Origin: RGIG8709 sp045537065 | GTDB taxonomy: Bacteria; Bacillota; Clostridia; Monoglobales; Monoglobaceae | Assembly (NCBI GenBank): GCA_045537065.1 | Contig: JAZSOT010000036.1 | Location: forward strand, 1-31,799 | Reading direction: 5' to 3' | DNA length: 31,799 bases | Shown: piece after piece, positions 8,390 through 14,683 of the stretch | Numbering within the stretch: position 1 is the stretch's first letter | How the letters are laid out: each line of letters starts with the position of its first letter | Made by a program: the position numbers and the translations under genes | Notes under the pieces: model-generated | Database searches by the model: none | What the model saw: the letters and a program-made list of their open reading frames with translations, nothing else | What the model was told of the DNA's origin: nothing

Positions 8390-9439
8390 CTATATAATAT
8401 TTAAAACTTTTTCTATGTCAGTTATGGAAACTCGTTTAAGTATAGATTTCCCTATTTCTTTAGGAATAACAAGTGATATAAAATCGCCATTTCTCTTTTT
8501 GTCCTTAAGCATTGTTTGTGCAAGTTCCTTTTTTGGAATATCACATTCTGCCTGTAATCCGTTAATTTTAAGAGCCTTTTCAATTTCACCTGAGGTGTTT
8601 TCAAAAGACCAACCAAATAGGTCCGCTGCACGGGAAATCATAGCCATTCCAATTCCAACGGAAATTCCGTGGCTTATTTTATAGTCGGAGCATTTTTCAA
8701 TGGCGTGACCAATGGTGTGACCGAGGTTTAAAAGCTGACGGCATCCTGTGTCAAATTCATCTTCTCTGACAATCCTTGCCTTTATTGAAACACAACGCTC
8801 TATAACTTCCTCTGTGTTCCATCCGAAGCCTTTAGAGAGCATATCAAAAAGCTCTCTGTCACAGATAACTCCGTATTTTATAGCCTCTGCAACGCCTTCT
8901 TTGAAGTTTTCATCAGGAAGAGTCTGGAAGGTCTCTGTGTCGCAGATAACAGCTCTTGGCTGATAAAATGCACCTGCTAAATTTTTGCCAGCTTTAAGGT
9001 TAACCCCCGTTTTTCCGCCAACTGATGAATCAATTGCAGCTAAAAAGGTGGTGGGAATTTGAATGTAGGAAATTCCCCTTAAAAAGCTTGCTGCAGCATA
9101 GCCTGAAATATCTCCCGTTATGCCGCCGCCAAGGGCAACAATAGAGTCTGAGCGGGTGATATTATTCTCTGCCATAAATTCCAAAATCCTTGAAATTGTG
9201 TCCAGAGTTTTATGCTTTTCTCCGTGAGGGAAAACAAACTTAAAAACCTGAAAATCCGAATTTTTAAGAATGCTAATAACCTTTTCAGAGTAAAGCTTGT
9301 CAACATTATCATCGGTTATGATAACGATTTTATTTGATTTGACAACGGAAGAGATAATTTCTCCCGCCTTTTCTAAAATTCCCTTACCGATAAAAACATC
9401 ATAAGGCTTAGTAACGCCTGAAACTGTAACCTTTCTCAT
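8390..9439 (-). CDS. aroB: 3-dehydroquinate synthase
   Basis: A 349-residue NAD-dependent, metal-dependent lyase that closes DAHP to 3-dehydroquinate, step 2 of the shikimate pathway. Motifs: GGGITGDISGYAAASFLRG (near residue 104), PTTFLAAIDSSVGGKTGVN with the catalytic Lys, and metal ligands in EAIKYG, NLGHTIGHAIE and SHG. The ATG overlaps the tyrA stop as ATGA, the classical coupling arrangement, and AAGGAG lies inside tyrA. The next enzyme, dehydroquinase, is absent from the operon. Confidence 0.96.
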   Translation of the reverse strand: MRKVTVSGVTKPYDVFIGKGILEKAGEIISSVVKSNKIVIITDDNVDKLYSEKVISILKNSDFQVFKFVFPHGEKHKTLDTISRILEFMAENNITRSDSIVALGGGITGDISGYAAASFLRGISYIQIPTTFLAAIDSSVGGKTGVNLKAGKNLAGAFYQPRAVICDTETFQTLPDENFKEGVAEAIKYGVICDRELFDMLSKGFGWNTEEVIERCVSIKARIVREDEFDTGCRQLLNLGHTIGHAIEKCSDYKISHGISVGIGMAMISRAADLFGWSFENTSGEIEKALKINGLQAECDIPKKELAQTMLKDKKRNGDFISLVIPKEIGKSILKRVSITDIEKVLNII

Positions 9440-10269
9440 TTGTCAAGCTGCTCCTTTTTTTCTCTTCCGTCTTTTAAAAGGGTGATTAAAGCTGATTCGT
9501 CTGAATTTTCAATTGTTTTTTTGTAAAGTGTCAAATTATCTATTAAAGTATTTATTTCTTCAAGAAGATTTTCTTTGTTTTCAAGAAAAAGCTCTGTCCA
9601 CATTTTTTCGTTAAGATATGCAACTCTTGTCATATCCTTGAAACTGCCTGCAGAAAATCCTCTGTGCTTGTCTGCTGTTTCACTTTTAACATAAGCATTT
9701 GATAAAACGTGGGCAAGCTGAGATGTGTATGCAATAATTTTATCGTGTTCTTTTGGTGTTGTTATTGTAATTTTTCCGAAGCCTATTTCAAGGAAAAACT
9801 TTTTAAGCTCTTCTAAAATCTGCAGATTTATATTGGTATCGGGAGTAAGAATCATTGATGCCTGAGAGAAAATGTCTGCATCAGAATATTTAAAACCGAT
9901 TTTTTCGATACCAGCCATAGGATGTCCCCCAACGAAGAGAAAACCATTTTCATTTGCAACTTTTGAAACTTCTCTGCAAACCTTTTCTTTAACGCCTCCG
10001 CAGTCTATAACTAAAGCACCCTTTTTGATTTTTGATGCATATTTTTTTGCGGATTCTATTGTATCATCAGGGTAGAGTGCAAAGATAATCATATCGCACT
10101 CAGGTATATTATCATCTGTAAGTTCTGAGCTTATTGCCTCAATGACTTTGGCACGCATAACAACAGTTTTGTCAATATCCATTCCAAGAACTTCGTGTTC
10201 TGTATTAAGACGGATAGCCTTTGCCATAGACCCGCCGATTAAACCTAAACCTATAACACCTATTTTCAT
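9436..10269 (-). CDS. tyrA: Prephenate dehydrogenase
   Basis: A 277-residue NAD(P)-dependent enzyme that oxidatively decarboxylates prephenate to 4-hydroxyphenylpyruvate, the Tyr branch. The Rossmann start MKIGVIGLGLIGGSMAKAI and the substrate loop GGHPMAGIE are clear, and the helical C-terminal dimer domain follows. The protein is short and has no ACT or chorismate mutase domain, so no feedback domain is visible; control may come from the leader upstream and from the DAHP synthase. ATG at 10269 is preferred because it gives the standard N-terminus. A TTG three codons upstream (10278) overlaps the aroF stop and is possible but sits only 2 nt from AGAGG. Confidence 0.94.
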   Translation of the reverse strand: MKIGVIGLGLIGGSMAKAIRLNTEHEVLGMDIDKTVVMRAKVIEAISSELTDDNIPECDMIIFALYPDDTIESAKKYASKIKKGALVIDCGGVKEKVCREVSKVANENGFLFVGGHPMAGIEKIGFKYSDADIFSQASMILTPDTNINLQILEELKKFFLEIGFGKITITTPKEHDKIIAYTSQLAHVLSNAYVKSETADKHRGFSAGSFKDMTRVAYLNEKMWTELFLENKENLLEEINTLIDNLTLYKKTIENSDESALITLLKDGREKKEQLDK

Positions 10270-10274
10270 ATTAA

Positions 10275-11291
10275 TCAAATCCTCTCAAAGTTTTTTATCA
10301 CATCACGAAGAGCTGAAACCTCTCCTGAAAGCTTTTTGAAGATTTCGGGTGTAAGTGATTGAGGTCCGTCACACATTGCCTGGGAGGGGTTGTTGTGAAC
10401 TTCGATAATAAGACCGCTGGCTCCTGCTGCAACTGCTGCACGTGCCATTGGAGCAACATATTTAGAATAGCCGGTTGCATGGCTTGGGTCAACTATAACA
10501 GGAAGATGTGAAAGCTCTTTTAAAACAGCAATGCTTGAAATGTCAAGAGTGTTTCTTGTTGATGTTTCAAAGGTTCTGATTCCTCTTTCACAAAGGATAA
10601 CATCTTCGTTTCCGCCTGCCATAATATATTCGGCACTCATTAATAGCTCCTGAAGTGTACTTGATAAGCCTCTTTTTAAAAGAATAGGCTTTCTTGTGTG
10701 TCCAAGCTCCTTTAAAAGTTCAAAGTTCTGCATATTTCTTGCACCAACCTGAATAACATCAACATTTTCAAAAAGGGGAAGCTGTGAAAGGTCCATAATT
10801 TCTGTAACTATGGGAAGATTTGTTTCTTTTTTTGCCATAAGAAGAAGCCTTATTCCCTCATCTCTGAGGCCTTGAAATGCATAGGGGGAAGTTCTTGGCT
10901 TAAATGCACCGCCACGAAGCATTGTTGCACCAGAGGATTTAACCTCCTTTGCGATTTCTATAATTTGTTCTTCTGATTCAACAGAGCAAGGCCCTGCAAT
11001 CATAGCAAAATTTTCTCCGCCGATTTTTGTGTTTCCTATGTTTATTATAGTGTCATCAGGGTGAAACTTTCTATTTGCGTTTTTGAAAGGCTCCTGAATT
11101 CTCTTAACATCCTGAACAATGTCAAGTGCATTGATAAGGTCAATATCAACACGGGAAGTATCACCCAAAAGACCAAGAATTGTGTGATGATGACCTGAAC
11201 AGGTGTGAATATCAAGACCAAGACTTTTTATCCAGCTGGTAAGATTTTCAAGCTGTTCTTTATTTGCGTTTTCCTTTAATACTACTACCAT
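10275..11291 (-). CDS. aroF: DAHP synthase (3-deoxy-7-phosphoheptulonate synthase), type I-beta
   Basis: A 338-residue protein that condenses PEP and erythrose 4-phosphate, the committed step of aromatic synthesis. An N-terminal ferredoxin-like domain (about 1-68) precedes the TIM barrel; in related enzymes it binds Tyr or Phe for feedback. Barrel motifs: GPCSVES, RGGAFKPRTSPYAFQG, QVGARNMQNF, LLKRG, CERGIRTFE, VDPSHATG and EVHNNPSQA, which include the metal ligands and the KPRTS substrate loop. It is the first structural gene of the operon. AAGAGG precedes the ATG, and the sequence around this start closely resembles that around the leader-peptide start. Confidence 0.96.
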   Translation of the reverse strand: MVVVLKENANKEQLENLTSWIKSLGLDIHTCSGHHHTILGLLGDTSRVDIDLINALDIVQDVKRIQEPFKNANRKFHPDDTIINIGNTKIGGENFAMIAGPCSVESEEQIIEIAKEVKSSGATMLRGGAFKPRTSPYAFQGLRDEGIRLLLMAKKETNLPIVTEIMDLSQLPLFENVDVIQVGARNMQNFELLKELGHTRKPILLKRGLSSTLQELLMSAEYIMAGGNEDVILCERGIRTFETSTRNTLDISSIAVLKELSHLPVIVDPSHATGYSKYVAPMARAAVAAGASGLIIEVHNNPSQAMCDGPQSLTPEIFKKLSGEVSALRDVIKNFERI

Positions 11292-11311
11292 TTTAAAAAA
11301 CCTCTTTTCTT

Positions 11312-11354
11312 AAAAAATGAAAAAGCCTTGCGGTGCGTCATGCACTGCAAGGCT
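11312..11354 (-). terminator. Leader terminator (attenuator 3:4 hairpin) before aroF
   Basis: On the minus strand AGCCTTGCAGTGC (11354-11342) pairs with GCACCGCAAGGCT (11336-11324) across a 5-nt loop: 13 positions with one C.A mismatch. T runs follow (11324-11320 and 11317-11312). It lies between the promoter and the first gene, so it can only act as a conditional terminator. AGCCTT in the 5' arm can instead pair with AAGGCT at 11417-11412. Confidence 0.85.
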
Positions 11355-11384
11355 CTTAAAATATCTTTGAAAAAACAAAAAGTT

Positions 11385-11460
11385 TTAAGAATTAACAGCT
11401 GCACGACAAATAGCCTTACTAAAATAATAAGTAAAGCCATAAAAATATTCAGCTGCAAAA
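11385..11460 (-). promoter_or_regulatory. Attenuator segments 1 and 2 (anti-antiterminator and antiterminator arms)
   Basis: Segment 1 (11440-11430, ATGGCTTTACT) pairs with segment 2 (11420-11410, AGTAAGGCTAT) over 11 positions with two wobbles, and CAGCTG copies at 11455-11450 and 11401-11396 can extend that stem. Segment 2 can instead pair through GTAAGGCT with AGCCTTGC of the terminator 5' arm. Stalling in the Phe/Tyr run would hide segment 1 and favour this antiterminator. This is inferred from base complementarity only. Confidence 0.7.
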
Positions 11461-11474
11461 CCTTTGTTAATCAT
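11385..11474 (-). CDS. Phe/Tyr-rich leader peptide of the aromatic operon
   Basis: A 29-codon reading frame, ATG at 11474 to TAA at 11387-11385, preceded by AAAGAGG with about 10 nt spacing. Of its 29 residues, eight are Phe or Tyr and all lie between positions 6 and 18: F6, Y10, F11, Y12, F14, Y16, Y17, F18 (central part AEYFYGFTYYFSK). It starts about 27 nt after the predicted transcription start and ends 30 nt before the attenuator hairpin. In known ribosome-mediated attenuators (pheL, trpL, hisL type) such a run of regulatory codons senses aminoacyl-tRNA supply. Codons 12-15 form segment 1 and codons 19-22 form segment 2 of the predicted RNA switch. The peptide itself needs no function. 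Too short for standard gene finding, so easily missed. Confidence 0.8.
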   Translation of the reverse strand: MINKGFAAEYFYGFTYYFSKAICRAAVNS

Positions 11475-11507
11475 TTTTTTAAAACCTCTTTAAAAAATAT
11501 TATTGTC

Positions 11508-11536
11508 ATTATATCACTCTGAAAATGCATTGTCAA
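11508..11536 (-). promoter_or_regulatory. Consensus promoter of the aromatic operon
   Basis: On the minus strand TTGACA (11536-11531) and TATAAT (11513-11508) are both perfect and exactly 17 nt apart. Predicted transcription starts near 11501, giving a leader of about 210 nt before aroF. Confidence 0.9.
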
Positions 11537-11578
11537 TAGTTTTACAAAAATTTTTTTCTAGCATAAGTAAATAATTAA

Positions 11579-12139
11579 TTATTCCTTTTCAAGATGTGTA
11601 ATTTTTTCGGTAAGTAATTTAAAAAGATTTGCCGAAACAGAAACCTGCATAATAAGGTCGTTCATTCTGTCCTGATTGTTTCCCTCAAGGGTGAAGATGG
11701 GGTCTGCAACCGCTCGGGTTTGGCTGAAAACATAATTGAATGCGGTATGCTGATTTTTCACAAAGGAATTATATGTTTTTCTGACTTCATCCTCAGAGAG
11801 ACTGGCAGGAATAATCTCTTGAATAGTGGACATATCAAGAGTCTGCTTTAGAGTGCAAACAATAAGAAGATATGCAAGATGTATTTTTGAATATTTTTTC
11901 TTTTTTGGCGGAGGAATAATCCCAAGCTTAACATAGTTGTTAATCATAGATGGAGTGAGAGGGCGGTTAAGCTCGATTTTCGAGCTGGGCACCTCAAGAT
12001 ATTTTGTAACAACCGAAACAACCTGATCCATATATAATTCAATATCAGGAAGATTATCCCATACTGGTAATGAATAATTTGTTAAAACCTCTTCGATTTC
12101 CGAAAATGCAGATATTAGTCTTTCTTTTTTAATATACAT
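11579..12139 (-). CDS. DUF1836-domain protein, putative MerR-like DNA-binding regulator
   Basis: A 186-residue protein. The part from LPDIELYMDQVVSVV (about residue 30) through LTPSMINNYVKLGIIPPP and KKYSKIHLAYLLIVCTLK matches my knowledge of the DUF1836 (YkrK-like) family. Its N-terminal segment resembles a winged or MerR-type helix-turn-helix (TPSMINNYVKLGIIPPP). No membrane segments are seen. ATG at 12139 is preferred: GAGAAGTGA lies suitably upstream, while the in-frame GTG at 12148 is too close to any ribosome site. It diverges from the acyl-CoA synthetase, and an inverted repeat between them is a candidate binding site. Function in the family is largely unknown, so regulation of the neighbour is inference. 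Confidence 0.8.
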   Translation of the reverse strand: MYIKKERLISAFSEIEEVLTNYSLPVWDNLPDIELYMDQVVSVVTKYLEVPSSKIELNRPLTPSMINNYVKLGIIPPPKKKKYSKIHLAYLLIVCTLKQTLDMSTIQEIIPASLSEDEVRKTYNSFVKNQHTAFNYVFSQTRAVADPIFTLEGNNQDRMNDLIMQVSVSANLFKLLTEKITHLEKE

Positions 12140-12170
12140 ATAAATCACTTCTCTTTTTTAATTTATATTT

Positions 12171-12199
12171 ATTATAGAATAATTTTTCAAAAAATACAA
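12171..12199 (-). promoter_or_regulatory. Promoter of the DUF1836 gene
   Basis: On the minus strand TTGTAT (12199-12194) and TATAAT (12176-12171) are 17 nt apart, about 32 nt before the start codon. Confidence 0.6.
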
Positions 12200-12207
12200 G
12201 ATATTTC

Positions 12208-12236
12208 TTGACAAAGTTTTAATCATATGTTAATCT
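12208..12236 (+). promoter_or_regulatory. Promoter of the acyl-CoA synthetase gene
   Basis: TTGACA (12208-12213) and TAATCT (12231-12236) are 17 nt apart. The -10 box lies inside the left arm of the inverted repeat at 12230-12256, so a bound protein there would block polymerase. Confidence 0.65.
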
Positions 12237-12256
12237 AGTATTAATTACTAGATTAA
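12230..12256. promoter_or_regulatory. Perfect inverted repeat, likely operator
   Basis: TTAATCTAGTA (12230-12240) and TACTAGATTAA (12246-12256) are exact reverse complements around a 5-nt TTAAT spacer. The repeat spans the -10 box and the start-site region of the synthetase promoter, the usual position of a repressor operator. It has no T tract and precedes the gene, so it is not a terminator. Confidence 0.65.
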
Positions 12257-12282
12257 AGCGTAATTGAAATGGAGATGGCGTT

Positions 12283-13884
12283 ATGTATAAAAAATATGCA
12301 CATTTAAGGGAAATGGTTGAAACCTGTAAGGTTAAGTATGAGAATAATGTGGCGTTTAAACTCAAGAAGAGGGATGAAAATAAAAAGGTTTATTATGATG
12401 AAATAACATATTCAAGATTTGCAGACGAGGTGGAGTATCTTGCCCGCGCCTTTATGGAAAAAGGTCTTGCAGGCAAGCGTGTTGCAGTAATCGGAAAGAA
12501 CAGTTATGAATGGGTTCTGGTGTATCTTGCAGCAGTTTCAGCGGGAGGTGTAATTGTTCCCCTTGACAGAGGACTTTTAGATTATGAAATAGAAGACCAG
12601 ATTAAGCGTTCTGAGGCGGTTGCTCTTTTTTATGGCGGAGAGTTTAGAGATAGGGTTGCAAATTATAATCTCACCAAAATTTGCACAGAAGATAAAGAAT
12701 TTCAGGATTTACTTATTTTGGGAAAAGAGGCAGATAACAAGGCTCAGTATGATGCAATTGAAGTCAGCACCCACGAAATGACAGTTCTATTATTCACATC
12801 AGGCACAACATCAAATTCAAAAGCGGTTATGCTGTCTCAGAATAACATAACATCAAATATACTTGGAATGAGCCTCTGGGAAAATTTCTATGAAACAGAT
12901 GTCAATATGGCACTTCTTCCCCTGCATCACACTTTTGGTATGATGCAGATGATGCTTTTCTTATCAATAGGTATGTGTAATGTGTTCTGCGAGGGACTTA
13001 GAATCGCAAAATGCCTTAATGAATATGGAGTAACAATTTTTGTCGGTGTTCCGAGAATTATTGAAGAAATGATGCTTGCAGTAAGAAGAAAAATCAATGC
13101 ACAGGGCAAAACAAAAACCATAGAAATTGCACTTAAGGTTTCAAATGCATTAAGAAAAGTGGGAATTGATATCCGCAGAAAACTGTTCAAGCAGATTTTA
13201 GATGGTATGGGCGGAGGTCTGAGACTTGTTATTATCGGAGCGGCTGCAGCATCTCCTGATGTTTTGAAGTTCTTTAATGATATAGGGGTTCTTTCTATTC
13301 AAGGTTATGGTTTAACAGAAACTTCACCTGTTCTAACCGCAGAAAGTGATAAATATATGCGTGTAGGTTCTGTCGGAAAAGCAATTCCGGGGGTTGAAGT
13401 GAGAATTGACAACCCTGGCGAAAACGGTATTGGCGAGATTATAGCAAAAGGTGAAAATATAATGCTTGGCTATTATAATGACACTGAAAACACTAATGAG
13501 ATTATAAAAGACGGATGGATTTATACAGGCGATATGGGAAGCATGGATAAAGATGGTTTTGTGTTTATCCGCGGAAGAAAGAAAAATGTTATTGTTCTTT
13601 CAAACGGTAAGAATGTGTTCCCTGAAGAAATTGAAACTCTTGTAAATCTTTCTCCTGCAATTAAAGAGTGCATTGTGTATGCGGAGGGCGACGATATATG
13701 CTGCAAGATAGTTACGGATGAAGATTTTGAGGGTGATGCAAAAAATACAATAGAAGAACATATCGCATCTGTTAATGAACAGCTTATACAGTATAAAAAA
13801 ATCAACAGATACACAGTTCAGGAAAATGAAATGGAAAAAACAACAACAGGCAAAATCAAAAGATATAAGGGTGCTTTGAAGTAG
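12283..13884 (+). CDS. AMP-forming acyl-CoA synthetase / AMP-dependent ligase
   Basis: A 533-residue class I adenylate-forming enzyme, which activates a carboxylic acid with ATP to an acyl-AMP and passes it to CoA or another thiol. Motifs: phosphate loop LLFTSGTTSNSKAVMLSQ (about residue 169), GYGLTETSPVL (about 345), YTGDMGSMDKDGFVFIRGR (about 408) with the ribose-binding Asp, hinge NVIVLSNGKNVFPEEIE and the C-terminal catalytic Lys in TTTGKIKRY. The length and architecture fit long-chain acyl-CoA synthetases, but the acid pocket cannot be read with confidence. There is no signal peptide, so it is cytoplasmic or membrane-associated. GGAGA lies 8 nt before the ATG. A lactate permease and a carboxylate-type sensor kinase lie downstream. 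Confidence 0.9.
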   Translation: MYKKYAHLREMVETCKVKYENNVAFKLKKRDENKKVYYDEITYSRFADEVEYLARAFMEKGLAGKRVAVIGKNSYEWVLVYLAAVSAGGVIVPLDRGLLDYEIEDQIKRSEAVALFYGGEFRDRVANYNLTKICTEDKEFQDLLILGKEADNKAQYDAIEVSTHEMTVLLFTSGTTSNSKAVMLSQNNITSNILGMSLWENFYETDVNMALLPLHHTFGMMQMMLFLSIGMCNVFCEGLRIAKCLNEYGVTIFVGVPRIIEEMMLAVRRKINAQGKTKTIEIALKVSNALRKVGIDIRRKLFKQILDGMGGGLRLVIIGAAAASPDVLKFFNDIGVLSIQGYGLTETSPVLTAESDKYMRVGSVGKAIPGVEVRIDNPGENGIGEIIAKGENIMLGYYNDTENTNEIIKDGWIYTGDMGSMDKDGFVFIRGRKKNVIVLSNGKNVFPEEIETLVNLSPAIKECIVYAEGDDICCKIVTDEDFEGDAKNTIEEHIASVNEQLIQYKKINRYTVQENEMEKTTTGKIKRYKGALK

Positions 13885-13895
13885 AATGGCTCTAA

Positions 13896-13933
13896 AAAAA
13901 ATCCTTTCGCTTAAGCGTAGTGTTCTTAAGGAC
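13896..13933 (+). repeat. Left copy of a 37-38 nt dispersed element, inverted relative to 17528-17564
   Basis: AAAAAATCCTTTC, 11 variable bases, then GTGTTCTTAAGGAC. The right copy carries the same two blocks (13 and 14 matching bases) in reverse orientation around 10 different bases. TCCTT/AAGGA can pair within the copy, and the variable part here holds the palindrome CGCTTAAGCG. It lies 11 nt after the synthetase stop and just before a terminator. Confidence 0.75.
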
Positions 13934-13940
13934 ATTAACC

Positions 13941-13978
13941 ATAAAGACGGAAAATCTAAAAAGATTTTCCGTCTTTAT
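13941..13978. terminator. Bidirectional terminator
   Basis: Perfect 17-bp stem (13941-13957 with 13962-13978) around AAAA; the stem includes AAAGACGGAAAATCT. It lies between the convergent acyl-CoA synthetase and response-regulator genes, with short A/T runs at both feet. Confidence 0.88.
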
Positions 13979-13991
13979 TTATCCTTTAGTT

Positions 13992-14666
13992 TTAATTTAA
14001 CAACTTGTAGAGCATACGCGGTCTGCCTCCGGTTCCGTAGTTCATATCCGCAATAACCATTCCCGTTTCCGAAAGGTGTGTCATATATCTTCTTACAGTA
14101 ACGCCGGTAAGTCCGACTTTTTCTGCGATTTCATCGCCGGTGAGCCATTTGTTTTTGTTTTCTTTCAAATGTTCAATAATGGTTTGCAAAGTCTTTTCCT
14201 GTACGCCTTTCGGATAAAGCTCGTTTGCCCTCTTCCTTGATTTATCTATCAAAAAGTCAATATTTTTCTGATTAACCTTATCCAAATCTTTCAATGCTTC
14301 AACCTGAGCAATAAATTTATCAAGTGCCACCTTAAATCTTTCAAATGTAAACGGCTTTACCAAATAATCAACTACACCAAGATGCAGTCCCTCTTTTAAT
14401 TGCTCTCGTTCATTAGCTGCAGTTACCATTATAACATCAACGGAAATCTGTTTTTTTCTTATCTGTCTGAGTGTTTCAAAGCCATCCATATATGGCATAA
14501 ATACATCAAGGATGATTAAATCAACCTCATTTTCATCAAGGTATTCCAGGGCACTTTTTCCGTCATTACATTTATGTGCAACCACAAAGTCTTTATGCCG
14601 GCTTACAAATTGTTCATTTATCATAGCGACCATAGGATCGTCTTCTACTATTAAAACTTTATACAT
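13992..14666 (-). CDS. Response regulator, CitB/DcuR (CitT) family
   Basis: A 224-residue transcription factor. The receiver domain (1-120) has the acidic pair ED at 8-9, phospho-acceptor D54 in ILDVFMP, T82 in MVTAA and K104 in LVKPF. The C-terminal part (about 150-224) has a helix-turn-helix (LTGDEIAEKVGLTGVTVRRY) typical of regulators paired with citrate and C4-dicarboxylate sensors. It lies 17 nt after the kinase, with GGGAGGTG before the ATG, so the pair is cotranscribed. The likely target is the divergent promoter region at 16357-16528, which holds a long inverted repeat. Confidence 0.93.
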   Translation of the reverse strand: MYKVLIVEDDPMVAMINEQFVSRHKDFVVAHKCNDGKSALEYLDENEVDLIILDVFMPYMDGFETLRQIRKKQISVDVIMVTAANEREQLKEGLHLGVVDYLVKPFTFERFKVALDKFIAQVEALKDLDKVNQKNIDFLIDKSRKRANELYPKGVQEKTLQTIIEHLKENKNKWLTGDEIAEKVGLTGVTVRRYMTHLSETGMVIADMNYGTGGRPRMLYKLLN

Positions 14667-14683
14667 AATACACCTCCCAAAAG

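Noticed and set aside
11328..11522. Plus-strand frame of 64 codons in the aroF leader region
   Set aside because: It is antisense to the promoter, leader peptide and attenuator, has no family resemblance, and reads through the hairpin.
13886..14055. Possible small plus-strand gene after the acyl-CoA synthetase starting at ATG 13886
   Set aside because: It has no ribosome site, starts within the repeat region, and runs through the terminator into the antisense of the response regulator.
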